Shown one piece after another: positions 17,608 to 26,728 of a DNA stretch of 64,000 bases. Where the stretch lies: positions 6,106,501 to 6,170,500 of the forward strand of contig NZ_CP089391.1 in NCBI RefSeq assembly GCF_027594865.1. Reading direction: 5' to 3'. The position numbers and the translations under genes are program-made. Within the stretch, counting starts at the first letter, position 1, and each line of letters starts with the position of its first letter. The notes under the pieces are model-generated. The model saw only the letters and a list, made by a program, of their open reading frames with translations, did not search any database and was not told the origin of the DNA. This DNA is from Bradyrhizobium xenonodulans. Lineage in GTDB: Bacteria > Pseudomonadota > Alphaproteobacteria > Rhizobiales > Xanthobacteraceae.

Positions 17608-19296
17608 TCAGGCCCAGTACCATTCGCGGATGTTCCAGCAGTTGATCGAGGTGTTGATATTGGGACGGAAGCCCTGCAGCCCCTCCTTCACGCCCTCGGC
17701 GATGAAGCCCTGGAACAGCGGCAGGATGGCGAGGTCGTTACGGATGAGCTTTTGCAAATCGCCATAGGTTGTCTTGCGCTCCGCGAGATCGAATTGCTTG
17801 GCACCCTGCGCGAGCAGCCGATCGGCCTCGACGCTCTGGTATTGATAGGTGTTGTAACCGCGGCCGCCCTTGGCGGGAGTGGCGCCGGAGCCGAACCGCG
17901 GCGTCACATCAGGATCGCTGCCGAGCATGAAGTTCACGCCCACGATCACCGAATTGAACTTCGACTGCTGCCAGAAGTCGCCCCAGATCACGGCCGCCGG
18001 CATGTTGTTGACGCGCATCGCGGCACCGATCGCGCGCCAGTCCTGGATCAGGAGCTGCTGGGTTTGCTCGCGCACGGCATTGCCTGACGTCGTCGAGTTG
18101 GTGAATTCGAGCTTGACGCCGCCCTTCTCGCGCACGCCACCGGAGCCGCGAACCCATCCCGCGGCATCGAGCAGCGCGTTGGCCTTGGCCGGATCGTATT
18201 TGTGCTGCGGCAAGCCCTGCTGGAACGACCACGCCTGCTGCGGCACGAAGCTCTCGGTCTGCGTCGGCAGGCCGTAGTTCAGCGCATCGATGATCGCCTG
18301 CTTGTTGATCGCGAGATAAAGCGCCTCGCGCACGGTGCGGTCCGCGAAGGGACCGAATTCGAGATTGGGCGCGACATGCTCCACCGAGGACGTCGACGAG
18401 ACGAAGATCTTGCGGCCCTTCAGCGTCTTCGCCTCCTGCACGAAGTTCGGCAGGATGCCTTGCAGGCCGGTGTAGTCGACCTGGCCGGTGCGGAACTGGG
18501 TGTAGAGCACGGTGAGATCGGGAATGTATTTGAAAACCACGCGTTCGACGTAAGGTCCTTTGCCGTGATAGCCGGCGTGAGCATTCAACTGAATGTGGTC
18601 GCCGGGCACGCGCTCGCCCCAGCGGAACGGCCCGGTGCCGACAGGCGCGTTGTGGAACGGCGAGGCGTTCGGGTCCGGCACCTTGTCCAGGATGTGCTTG
18701 GGCACGATGAAGGTGAGCGACAGGATCGACATGTAAGGCGAATAGGGAGCCTCCATTCGCCAATGGATCTCGTCGGGCGCGACGATCTTGATGTCCTTCA
18801 CCAGGCTGTGGCCGACGCGGCTGCGGGCGCGAAAATCGGGATTGTTGTTCAGCTCCAGCGAGAACTTGACGTCCTCGGCCGTGAACGGCGTGCCGTCGTG
18901 CCACTTCACGTCGCTGCGCAGCTTGATCTTCCAGGTCAGGCCGTCGGCCGACAGCCCGCCATTCTCGATGGTCGGCACTTCGCGCGCGAGATCGGGGACG
19001 AACTTGCCGTCGGGCTCGATGAACCAGAGCGGTGAGAACACCTGCCACCAGAGGCCCTGGTCGACCTCGATGCCCGGCATCAGCGGATGAAAGACGGTCG
19101 GCTCCTGCGACAGCGCGGCGATCACCTGCCCGCGCGGCTTGTCCGGCGGATTGGTTGGGCGTTCGGTCTGCGCAAACGCGTTACCTGAAAGTGTCCACCC
19201 CGCTGCGGCGCCCGCGCCGAGCTGGAAGAATTGTCGGCGATTCGGAATGCCGGGATGCACTGACCCAACGCCGAACTTGCCGGTGCTGTCTGCCAT
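17608..19296 (-). CDS. ABC transporter substrate-binding protein, family 5 (peptide/opine type), Tat-like signal
   Basis: 562 residues. The N-terminus has NRRQFFQLGAGAAAG then a hydrophobic stretch and NAFA, a twin-arginine-like signal with probable cleavage after AFA. The mature part shows SBP_bac_5 hallmarks: VFHPLMPGIEVDQGLWWQVF near the start, LTWKIKLRSDVKWHDGTPFT, and VKFSLE. It captures the imported solute in the periplasm. It is the first gene of the importer operon and is transcribed divergently from the XRE-cupin regulator. The ligand cannot be read from sequence; the catabolic genes in the operon point to an amino-acid-derived compound. Confidence 0.92.
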   Translation of the reverse strand: MADSTGKFGVGSVHPGIPNRRQFFQLGAGAAAGWTLSGNAFAQTERPTNPPDKPRGQVIAALSQEPTVFHPLMPGIEVDQGLWWQVFSPLWFIEPDGKFVPDLAREVPTIENGGLSADGLTWKIKLRSDVKWHDGTPFTAEDVKFSLELNNNPDFRARSRVGHSLVKDIKIVAPDEIHWRMEAPYSPYMSILSLTFIVPKHILDKVPDPNASPFHNAPVGTGPFRWGERVPGDHIQLNAHAGYHGKGPYVERVVFKYIPDLTVLYTQFRTGQVDYTGLQGILPNFVQEAKTLKGRKIFVSSTSSVEHVAPNLEFGPFADRTVREALYLAINKQAIIDALNYGLPTQTESFVPQQAWSFQQGLPQHKYDPAKANALLDAAGWVRGSGGVREKGGVKLEFTNSTTSGNAVREQTQQLLIQDWRAIGAAMRVNNMPAAVIWGDFWQQSKFNSVIVGVNFMLGSDPDVTPRFGSGATPAKGGRGYNTYQYQSVEADRLLAQGAKQFDLAERKTTYGDLQKLIRNDLAILPLFQGFIAEGVKEGLQGFRPNINTSINCWNIREWYWA

Positions 19297-19398
19297 GACC
19301 ACTCTCCGTTTTCGCACGCGGCACCGTCCCCCGCGCCCCGAGACCCCGGCAAAGGGACAGGAGTGGGCTTTAGTGCTTCTAAATTTTTCAATCAAAAG

Positions 19399-19425
19399 GT
19401 CATCATGACTAAATACAGCTGTCAA
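19399..19425 (-). promoter_or_regulatory. Candidate promoter and operator of the ABC operon
   Basis: On the minus strand a TTGACA (19420-19425) lies at promoter distance upstream of the binding-protein gene. Just downstream is the palindrome GTCAT-C-ATGAC (19399-19409). A -10 box is poor. A palindrome within the promoter of an operon divergent from a regulator gene is a good operator candidate, probably for the XRE-cupin protein. Confidence 0.4.
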
Positions 19426-19514
19426 TCACATTGCTAGGATGCGCGACCTTTTCACTCCGACTGAAGCTCCGGACCGCTGTGGTCCGGAGCTGAGACGATG
19501 CATGGGAGAGCGAC

Positions 19515-20147
19515 ATGGATGGTCGCGGCGATACGAACGGTCCGAAGGACGCGCCGGCGGCCGAGGCCGACGATGCAGTCGACCAGCGGCTCGGCGAAAC
19601 CGTGCGGCTGCTGCGTCAGCGCGCCGGGCTCTCGATCCAGGACGTCGCCAACAAGACCGGCCTCTCCAACGGCATGATCAGCCAGCTCGAACGCGCGCGC
19701 GCCATGCCGTCGATCCGCACGCTGCGCCTGCTCAGCATCGCGCTCGAAGTCCCCATCTCCTACTTCTTCGAGACCAGCGATCCCGCCGACGTGCAGCGCT
19801 ACATCGTGCGCAAGGGCAGCCGGCGGCTGCTGCGGCTCACCGCCAGCGGCGTCGTCAAGGAAGCCCTCACGCCGGAAGGCAAGGGCCAGCTCGAACTCTA
19901 CGAGCTCACGCTCAATCCCGGCGCCTCGTCCGGCACGGATTTCCTGCAGCACACCGGCGAGAAGGCCGGCTACATCCTGTCCGGCAGCCTGCGGCTGTGG
20001 CTCGACAACCAGGCTCATCTGCTGGAAGCCGGCGACAGTTTCCGGTTTCCGAGCATCGTGCCGCACATGTTCGACAACCCGACCCAGCAGGTCGCGCGCG
20101 CGATCTGGGTCACGACGCTGCACCAGACCGATTCGCCGGCAGGTTGA
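19515..20147 (+). CDS. XRE family regulator with C-terminal cupin (PuuR-like)
   Basis: 210 residues. Residues ~24-80 are an XRE helix-turn-helix (LGETVRLLRQRAGLSIQDVA, then NKTGLSNGMISQLERARAMP). Residues ~125-205 form a cupin_2 barrel (GYILSGSLRLWLDNQAHLLE, then DSFRFPSIVPHMFDNP). This architecture is typical of PuuR-like repressors of amine and amino-acid catabolism. The gene is divergent from the ABC importer operon with a 218-base shared region, so it most likely controls that operon in response to its substrate or a product. Confidence 0.9.
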   Translation: MDGRGDTNGPKDAPAAEADDAVDQRLGETVRLLRQRAGLSIQDVANKTGLSNGMISQLERARAMPSIRTLRLLSIALEVPISYFFETSDPADVQRYIVRKGSRRLLRLTASGVVKEALTPEGKGQLELYELTLNPGASSGTDFLQHTGEKAGYILSGSLRLWLDNQAHLLEAGDSFRFPSIVPHMFDNPTQQVARAIWVTTLHQTDSPAG

Positions 20148-20223
20148 GGCGCCGAGGAACGCCTGCGGCTGGTCGGAAATTGCCTCTCGACGCAGGCTCA
20201 GGGAATCTGTAGCCACATGAAAC

Positions 20224-20258
20224 CGGACTCCATTTGCGGGGGCGGACGTGGGAGTCCG
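20224..20258. promoter_or_regulatory. 8-bp inverted repeat before the histidine kinase
   Basis: CGGACTCC (20224-20231) and GGAGTCCG (20251-20258) are perfect reverse complements separated by 19 bases, 25 bases before the kinase ATG. No T-run follows, so a terminator is unlikely. It could be an operator or an mRNA hairpin. Confidence 0.35.
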
Positions 20259-20283
20259 TAACTGACGTCGTGGGTGTGAGACC

Positions 20284-22140
20284 ATGAAACCCAGGGGGCT
20301 TCTGACACTCGCGATGGCCGCACAGGTCGTCGTGACCGCCGTGGCCCTCCTTGGCTCCTATGCCGTCACCGGAAGCGGGTTCGGCATTGCCCAGATCGTC
20401 GCCCTGATCGCAAGCGGCATCGTTGCGGTGCTGCTCGTGCGGTTCTGCGCGCGCGCGATCGAGACGACGCAGGACGAGCGCATGGCTGCGCAGCTCGCCG
20501 AGCGAGCGCAGGCCAGCGCGCAAATCACGCAAGCCGTCATCAAGACCGCGCTCGATGCCTTCGTTCAGACCGATGCGGACGGCATCGTCCTGGAGTGGAG
20601 TGTTCAGGCCGAGGCGCTGACCGGATGGACGCGCAAGGAGGCGCTCGGCGCTGATGTCGTCAACCTCCTGATCGCCGAGCCGCTTCGCGACGGCTTCAGG
20701 CAACGCATGATGCGGCTGCTGCCGGAACTGTCGAATACCCCGATCGGCATCCGGTTCGAGGCGACGCTGCTGCACCGGAACGGCGACAAGATCCTGATCG
20801 AGGCGTCGAGCACTGCGCTTCAGATCGGCGGGCGCACAATCATCAACAATTTCATCAAGGACGTCACCCAGAAGCGCGCCGCCGAGGAGCAGTTGATCCA
20901 GGCCCAGAAGATGGAGGCGGTCGGCCAGCTCACCGGCGGCATCGCGCACGAATTCAACAACATGCTCACCGTGATCACGGGCACGATCGAGATCCTCGCC
21001 GACGCTGTCAAGGACAACCCGCCGCTCGCCACCATCACCAAGCTGATCAGCGAAGCGGCCGACCGCGGCGCCGCGCTGACGTCGAGCCTGCTGTCCTTTG
21101 CGCGCAAGCAGGCGCTCCATCCCGCCGAGATCGACGTCAACGAATTGCTCGAAGAGCTCGCAAAGCTGCTGCTGGCGACCTTCGACAAGAAGATCGAGAT
21201 CGTCACCAGGCTCGACCGCAACGTCTGGCTCGCCTTCGCCGACCGCGGCCAGTTGAGCTCGGCGCTACTCAACCTCGCGATCAACGCGCGCGATGCGATG
21301 CTGGATGGCGGCAGGCTGACGCTGACGACGCGCAACGTCGTGTTCGGCGTGCGCGAGGCCGTCGCGGTCGGCGCCGGCTATGCCGGCCACTATGTCGAGA
21401 TCGAGATCGCCGACAGCGGCACCGGCATTCCGCAGGCCATCCTCGAACGCATCTTCGATCCCTTCTTCTCGACCAAGGACGTCGGCAAAGGTACGGGCCT
21501 CGGCCTCAGCATGGTGTTCGGCTTCGTCAAGCAATCCGGCGGCGGCATCAAGGTCAGCTCCGTCGAAGGCGGCGGCACCATTTTCACGATCTATCTGCCG
21601 AAGGCCGAGACCAGCACGCTGCGTCCGGCCGGCTATGACGAGCGCAAGGTCGTCGGGGGTAAGGAAACCATCCTGTGCGTCGAGGACGATCGCGACGTCC
21701 GCCAATACGTCACGGTCCAGCTCGAAAGCCTCGGCTACAAGGTCATCCAAGCCGCCAACGCGGCCGAAGCGCTCGCCATCGCGGCCGCGGGCACGCCGTT
21801 CGACCTGCTCTTCACCGATATCGTGATGGCCGGTGCCTTGAATGGACGGGAGCTCGCCGTCGAGATGGTCGCCGCGCGACCCTCGCTGCGGGTGCTGTTC
21901 ACGTCGGGTTATGCCCACGACGCCCCGCATGGGCCGGCAGGCGCCACGATGGGCGCGCCGCTCCTGACGAAGCCCTATCGCAAGGCCGAGCTCGCGCGCA
22001 TGCTGCGCCGCTCCCTCGACACGGCGGTCGATGCCGCCGGTGATGCGATCCCGACACCCTATTCGGTGCAGGCCGATCTCGAGGGCTTTCTGCGCAGGCA
22101 GGCGGCCGAAGACAACGCCACGAGGAGGCCGCGGAGATAG
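20284..22140 (+). CDS. Hybrid sensor histidine kinase with PAS domain and receiver
   Basis: 618 residues. Two membrane helices (~8-27 and ~33-53) with almost no periplasmic loop, a PAS domain (~80-200, [16 protein letters not shown]), a dimerisation box [11 protein letters not shown] with the phosphorylated H222, an ATPase region with [10 protein letters not shown] (N box), DSGTGIP (G1), [15 protein letters not shown] (F and G2), then a receiver domain ([22 protein letters not shown] with the acceptor Asp, and KPYRKAEL). This fits the soluble-signal or redox-sensing hybrid kinases frequent in rhizobia. No cognate regulator is adjacent, so it is an orphan kinase whose partner lies elsewhere. 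Confidence 0.92.
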   Translation: MKPRGLLTLAMAAQVVVTAVALLGSYAVTGSGFGIAQIVALIASGIVAVLLVRFCARAIETTQDERMAAQLAERAQASAQITQAVIKTALDAFVQTDADGIVLEWSVQAEALTGWTRKEALGADVVNLLIAEPLRDGFRQRMMRLLPELSNTPIGIRFEATLLHRNGDKILIEASSTALQIGGRTIINNFIKDVTQKRAAEEQLIQAQKMEAVGQLTGGIAHEFNNMLTVITGTIEILADAVKDNPPLATITKLISEAADRGAALTSSLLSFARKQALHPAEIDVNELLEELAKLLLATFDKKIEIVTRLDRNVWLAFADRGQLSSALLNLAINARDAMLDGGRLTLTTRNVVFGVREAVAVGAGYAGHYVEIEIADSGTGIPQAILERIFDPFFSTKDVGKGTGLGLSMVFGFVKQSGGGIKVSSVEGGGTIFTIYLPKAETSTLRPAGYDERKVVGGKETILCVEDDRDVRQYVTVQLESLGYKVIQAANAAEALAIAAAGTPFDLLFTDIVMAGALNGRELAVEMVAARPSLRVLFTSGYAHDAPHGPAGATMGAPLLTKPYRKAELARMLRRSLDTAVDAAGDAIPTPYSVQADLEGFLRRQAAEDNATRRPRR

Positions 22141-22151
22141 CCGTCTTGCGG

Positions 22152-23177
22152 CTAGCTCATTCTTCGCCGCAGCGTGGCCGACGGCGTCTCGCCGAATTTT
22201 TCGCGGTAGGCTCCGGCCATGCGGCTGAGATGGGTGAAGCCGAGATCGAATGCGATGTCGGTGATGGAGGCATCGGGCGAAGCCTGCGCGAGCCGGGCGT
22301 GCAGACCGGCAAGTCGCATGTCGAGCAGCATCTGCGAGATCGACACCCCGAAATGACGACGGAAGCCGAGCTGAAGCGCGCGGATGCCGATCCCGGATGC
22401 GCAGGCAAGCTGCGCGAGGTCGAGCGGCTCACCGGCAGTGTCCGCAAGATGGTCGCGTGCGGCACGGAGCGCGCGTGGCAGCCGCTCAGCTTGCCCCGAG
22501 AACGTTCTGATCGCATCCGACAGGCCATGGCGCTGGCCGTTGAGGAGATGATCGAGCAGTCCCTCGCGCCAATCGGCCATCGCGACCGGTGAAAGCCTGC
22601 CGGACGGCCCGAGACGCTCGGCGAGCGTCATCAATTCGGCAAGGCTGGTTCGGAGGCCCTGCCCGGACGGCGCATCCAGAGCGATGATCGGATCGAACTC
22701 GACGGGGCCGGCCGCTTTGCCCGACAGCGCCGCAGCACGCTGCTCGACCATGCGGCGGTCGAGCAGCAGGATCGCCTGCGCACAATCCGTCCAGACCATT
22801 CGGGTCGGAATCGTCGGCGACAGCAGCGACGCCGTCCTGTCCGGCGCGGCATCGAGCTCGCTGGCGCCGGCACGAATGTGGGCGCTGCCGCTGAGCGGAA
22901 CCTGCACCAGGAAGAAGCGATCGAGGCAGCCGGGATCGATGCTGACCGATCCGCCATAGGCGACGTAGTTGATGGAAAAGCCGTCGAATGCCGCGCAATT
23001 GTGCCGGGCGGAGAAGCCGGCCGCCCGCGGCTGTGCCGGCTTGAGATCGTGCGGGCAGAAAATGCGCCCGATCTGCTCGGCCGCCTCGTCGACATCGTCG
23101 GTAGTGACGCGGGCAAAGTCCGCGAGCCGGTCGGCTGCGAAAATTGTTGCGCTCATTTCCAGCTCGGCTGCGGACAT
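22152..23177 (-). CDS. AraC family transcriptional regulator
   Basis: 341 residues. The C-terminus has the AraC double helix-turn-helix (DLAQLACASGIGIRALQLGF, then SITDIAFDLGFTHLSRMAGA and YREKFGETPSATLRRR). The N-terminal region with CAAFDGFSINYVAYGGSVSI and FFLVQVPLSGSAHIRAG is an AraC_binding_2-type ligand domain. A second Met at 23156 is an alternative start. It is divergent from the cupin-monooxygenase pair, which it may regulate; the shared region is 187 bases. Confidence 0.88.
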   Translation of the reverse strand: MSAAELEMSATIFAADRLADFARVTTDDVDEAAEQIGRIFCPHDLKPAQPRAAGFSARHNCAAFDGFSINYVAYGGSVSIDPGCLDRFFLVQVPLSGSAHIRAGASELDAAPDRTASLLSPTIPTRMVWTDCAQAILLLDRRMVEQRAAALSGKAAGPVEFDPIIALDAPSGQGLRTSLAELMTLAERLGPSGRLSPVAMADWREGLLDHLLNGQRHGLSDAIRTFSGQAERLPRALRAARDHLADTAGEPLDLAQLACASGIGIRALQLGFRRHFGVSISQMLLDMRLAGLHARLAQASPDASITDIAFDLGFTHLSRMAGAYREKFGETPSATLRRRMS

Positions 23178-23215
23178 CGTCGACCACGCTTCGCGTCACG
23201 AAGTTGTTTTAAACC

Positions 23216-23221
23216 TATAAT
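23216..23221 (+). promoter_or_regulatory. Possible -10 box for the cupin gene
   Basis: TATAAT at 23216-23221 stands out in an AT-rich patch of an otherwise GC-rich region between the AraC and cupin genes. No good -35 is seen at 17 bases upstream, so activator dependence or a chance match are both possible. Confidence 0.25.
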
Positions 23222-23364
23222 AGTTCCCCGGTCGCGAAAAGGGCCGCACCCGCAAAATCGTCGTGCTGCATGGCAGCAGCCGCGTGCGGATTCGTTTAGC
23301 GGATAGACAGGTGCCCATGACCGGCCGATGCTCCGTCCCCGCCGGAATCCATGAGGAGGCGAGC

Positions 23365-23814
23365 ATGACTGCACTCGAAAAGGGCATTACCGCAAACGGC
23401 ACGGGCTATGGCGGCAAGACCTGGAACATCCTGGGTCAGGTCTATTTCCCCAAGGCCGTCACCGAGTCCACCTTCGCGTTCGAGACCAACAGCGATCCCG
23501 GCCAGTTCGTGCCGGTGCACATCCATCCGACCCAGGACGAGTTCATCCTGGTGCAGGAAGGCACGCTCGACCTCAAGCTCGACGGCCAATGGGTCAAGGC
23601 CCACGCCGGCGATCTCGTGCGCATGCCGCGCGGCATCCCGCACGGCTATTTCAACAAGTCCGACAAGCCGTGCCGCGCGCTGTTCTGGGTCTCGCCAATG
23701 CAGAAGCTGGAGGCGTTGTTCGAGCAGCTCCACAATCTGACCGACCCGGCCGAGGTCGTGCGCATCTCGGCGCTGCACGAGGTCGACTTCCTGCCGCCCG
23801 AGGCCAACGACTAG
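23365..23814 (+). CDS. Cupin domain protein
   Basis: 149 residues, one cupin_2 barrel. The metal-site motif is seen as VPVHIHPTQDEFILVQEG (two His and Glu) and PRGIPHGYFN (third His). The ATG at 23365 has GAGGAGG nine bases upstream. No signal peptide. Such proteins range from dioxygenases to isomerases, so the reaction is open. It lies 107 bases before a flavin monooxygenase on the same strand and divergent from an AraC gene, suggesting a shared catabolic task. Confidence 0.85.
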   Translation: MTALEKGITANGTGYGGKTWNILGQVYFPKAVTESTFAFETNSDPGQFVPVHIHPTQDEFILVQEGTLDLKLDGQWVKAHAGDLVRMPRGIPHGYFNKSDKPCRALFWVSPMQKLEALFEQLHNLTDPAEVVRISALHEVDFLPPEAND

Positions 23815-23921
23815 GCGTAGCCTCCTCGATCCATTTTCATCCGCTTGCAGGTCCCGCCGGCCGCGCCTTGCGGCCGAACGTGGCCGCTTGCGCGCGAAAC
23901 ACATTGATTGCGAGCCATCCC

Positions 23922-25415
23922 ATGGTCAGCCCAAAACATGTCTGCGTGATCGGCGCCGGTATCTCCGGCCTTGCTGCCGCCAAGGCGTTCTCCATCCGCG
24001 GCCACCGCGTCACCATCGTCGAGCGCAGCGGCGATCTCGGCGGCGTCTGGGAGCCGGCGCGCTCCTATCCCGACGTGCAGACGCAGAGCCCGAAGGAGCT
24101 CTACCGCTACACCGATCGCGCGATGCCGGACGCCTATCCGGAATGGCCGACCGGGCCGCAGGTCCATGCCTATCTCGCCGACTATGCGAAGAGCTTCGGC
24201 CTCGACCGCATGCTGCGCCTCAACACCGCCGTCGCGGGCATGGCGCGCCGCGCCGACGGCAAGCCGGGCTGGTCGCTCGCGCTAACGGCCAGGGATGGCG
24301 CAACCACGAACGAGGACTTCGATTTCGTCGCGGTCTGCACCGGGCAGTTCAACGAGCCGCGCGAGCTGCATTGCCCGGGCGAGGAGGGCTTTCTGGCGCA
24401 AGGAGGCCAGATCCTGCATTCGTCGACATACAGCGATCCTTCGCTGGTGAAAGGGCGCCGCGTCGTCGTGCTCGGCGGATCGAAGTCGGCGACCGACATC
24501 GCGGTGAACGCGGTGAAATCGGGCGCGCGCGAGGTCACCATCGTGATGCGCGAGCCGGTCTGGCGCATTCCCTATTTCATCGGCGGCCTCGTGAACTTCA
24601 AGCGCATCCTCTACATCCGCGCGCAGGAGGAGATGTTTCCGGGCTGGGGCGCGAGCGCCACGGCACGGCTCGCGCTTCGTCTCGCCGCGCCGCTGATCTG
24701 GGCGAACTGGCGCGGGCTCGAGAGCCTGTTGAAGGCGCAGCTCAAGCTGAAGCAATGCGGGATGGTGCCGAAGGAGCGGATCGAGGACGGCGTCAACTGC
24801 TCGGTGCCGATCGCAACGCCCGGCTTCCACCCGATGGTCGCCGACGGCCGCATCAAGGCGGTGTTCGGCAGCTTCGATCAGTATGAGGGCGACAGCATCG
24901 TGATGAGCGGCGGCGAGCGCGTCGGTGCCGACGTCGCCGTGCTTGCGATCGGCTACAAGCTCGGCGTGCCCTTCCTGCCCGCGGCGTATCAACAGAAGCT
25001 GGTCGATGAAGACGGGCAGTACCGGCTCTACCGCCTGATCGCCAACCCCGATCTGCCCGAGCTCGGCTTCGTCGGCTTCAACTCGTCGTTCTGCACCGTG
25101 CTCTGCGCCGACCTCGCCGCGAACTGGCTGGTGCGCTATGCCGACGGCCAGCTCGCCAACCAGCCGACGGCGCAAGCGATGCGCGACAACATCGAGATGA
25201 TGCTGCACTTCAAGCGCGTCGAGCGTCCGGCTGCCGGCGTCTATGGCGGCCTGTGCGTCGCGCCCTATCACTATCGCCATTTCGACGAGCTGATGGCCGA
25301 CATCGGCGCGAAGAACCAGAAGCGTGGCGGGCTTGCCGGGCACTTCCAGCCGCCGGACGCGGATGCCTATGCGAAGTTCCTGGCCACGGCGCCGGAGTAC
25401 CGGGTGGCGTCCTGA
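23922..25415 (+). CDS. Flavin-containing monooxygenase (FMO/BVMO-like)
   Basis: 497 residues. N-terminal FAD fold VCVIGAGISGLAAAKAF, the segment GVWEPARSYPDVQTQSPKEL with the FMO-type Tyr-Pro, a motif close to the FMO fingerprint (GQILHSSTYSDP), the NADPH fold VVVLGGSKSATDIA, and the C-terminal VAVLAIGYKLGVPF. It should use NADPH and O2 to oxygenate a nitrogen, sulfur or ketone substrate in the cytosol. It is downstream of a cupin gene. Substrate unknown; N-hydroxylation and Baeyer-Villiger chemistry are both open. Confidence 0.88.
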   Translation: MVSPKHVCVIGAGISGLAAAKAFSIRGHRVTIVERSGDLGGVWEPARSYPDVQTQSPKELYRYTDRAMPDAYPEWPTGPQVHAYLADYAKSFGLDRMLRLNTAVAGMARRADGKPGWSLALTARDGATTNEDFDFVAVCTGQFNEPRELHCPGEEGFLAQGGQILHSSTYSDPSLVKGRRVVVLGGSKSATDIAVNAVKSGAREVTIVMREPVWRIPYFIGGLVNFKRILYIRAQEEMFPGWGASATARLALRLAAPLIWANWRGLESLLKAQLKLKQCGMVPKERIEDGVNCSVPIATPGFHPMVADGRIKAVFGSFDQYEGDSIVMSGGERVGADVAVLAIGYKLGVPFLPAAYQQKLVDEDGQYRLYRLIANPDLPELGFVGFNSSFCTVLCADLAANWLVRYADGQLANQPTAQAMRDNIEMMLHFKRVERPAAGVYGGLCVAPYHYRHFDELMADIGAKNQKRGGLAGHFQPPDADAYAKFLATAPEYRVAS

Positions 25416-25515
25416 GCCCGGATAATCCGGCGGGACGAGATTTGTCCCTCGCCAGCCTGCGCCGCGATGCCTACGATTCCCGTCGCCGCCGAATCGACAG
25501 GCCTGGGAGCTCGCG

Positions 25516-26589
25516 ATGGAACCACGACGTCACGCCGCCGCAGCCATGGTGGCGCTTGGGCTGATCCTCGCGACGATCGCCATGAGCCAGGCACAAACGC
25601 TCACGGCGAAGCAGTCGGAGGCGCTCGCGACCTACAATCGCGCGCTCGGCGACTTCAAGGCCATTCTCGCCGAGCGGCGCAAGCAGATCGACGCGAAGCA
25701 GCCGCTGCCAAACCTGCCGGGCCAGGCGCTGTATCTCGCGCGCGTTGCCGTGATCAGCAGCTACAAGGATCTCACCGACGCCATGCCGTCGCGGATCGGC
25801 CGGCCCAACAAGTTCGAGATACCGCCGGCCTATTTCGATGCCGACATCGAGCCGCTGATCGACGAATATGCCGGGCTCTTCGACATCATGGAGGCGCCGC
25901 CGGCCGGAGCACAGAACTCGCCGACGCCGTTCAAGGACGTCGTCGATCTCGCGGTCGCGATCGCGCGCGCCAAGGGGCTCGCGCCACCTCACGCGGCGGC
26001 CGCAGGACGCATCAGCCTCGGGCTGTTCTTCGCGGAAACCAACGGCAAGCAGAATGTCCGCAACGGGCGCTCGAACACCTATATGGGCAGCTTCCAGACC
26101 GGCCCCTCCGAGGACCGCAACGGCCGCAGGAAATGGGAGGCGATCAAGGGCGAAGTCGCGGCGATCGATCCGGGACTGGGTGCGCGCGACGACAAGGAAG
26201 AGGCGCGGGCCCGCGGCACCGATCACCGCTTCAATCACTGGACCAACGTGCGCGACGGCCTGATGAACGCGCATGCGGATCTCTTTCGGGAGATTCCGGG
26301 AATCGTGAAGACGCTGCCCGACCCGATCGACCAGATGAAGCTGTTCGAGCTGATCCAGATCGTTCCCACCCCGACGCGGTCCGCGCTCAAATCGGGCGAC
26401 CTGCTGAACTACAGGGTGTCCAGCCCCACAATCATGAAGCATCTGCGCAACAACAGCATTTTCGCGTTCGGACAGGCCGACCGGGCGAGGACCTCCGCAA
26501 GCTTCCGCGAGATCATGGGGGCGATGTGGCTGTTCAACCGGAAGTTCGAGAAGGCGATGACGAAATATGCGGAGATCAGGCCGCGCTGA
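25516..26589 (+). CDS. Exported hypothetical protein, possibly lysozyme-like
   Basis: 357 residues. An N-terminal signal peptide is clear: a short basic part, MVALGLILATIAM, then SQA-QT as probable cleavage site. The mature part is soluble. A segment reading ISLGLFFAETNGKQNV followed by NTYMGSFQTGPSED has a Glu and a Gly-x-Phe-Gln spaced as in some lysozyme-like folds, but this is weak. I do not recognise the family. It is monocistronic between the monooxygenase and a convergent hydrolase gene. Confidence 0.75.
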   Translation: MEPRRHAAAAMVALGLILATIAMSQAQTLTAKQSEALATYNRALGDFKAILAERRKQIDAKQPLPNLPGQALYLARVAVISSYKDLTDAMPSRIGRPNKFEIPPAYFDADIEPLIDEYAGLFDIMEAPPAGAQNSPTPFKDVVDLAVAIARAKGLAPPHAAAAGRISLGLFFAETNGKQNVRNGRSNTYMGSFQTGPSEDRNGRRKWEAIKGEVAAIDPGLGARDDKEEARARGTDHRFNHWTNVRDGLMNAHADLFREIPGIVKTLPDPIDQMKLFELIQIVPTPTRSALKSGDLLNYRVSSPTIMKHLRNNSIFAFGQADRARTSASFREIMGAMWLFNRKFEKAMTKYAEIRPR

Positions 26590-26728
26590 GGGATCGGCTG
26601 TATCGGCCGTTCGACGCAGGCGAAGAAAGGTCAAGCTCACGCGCGCCAATGGGCGGCGGACCGACTTAGGACAGTGCACTCGCATGGCTGTTGGCGCGTC
26701 CGCCAATGGCACGATGCGCAGAGACGCA

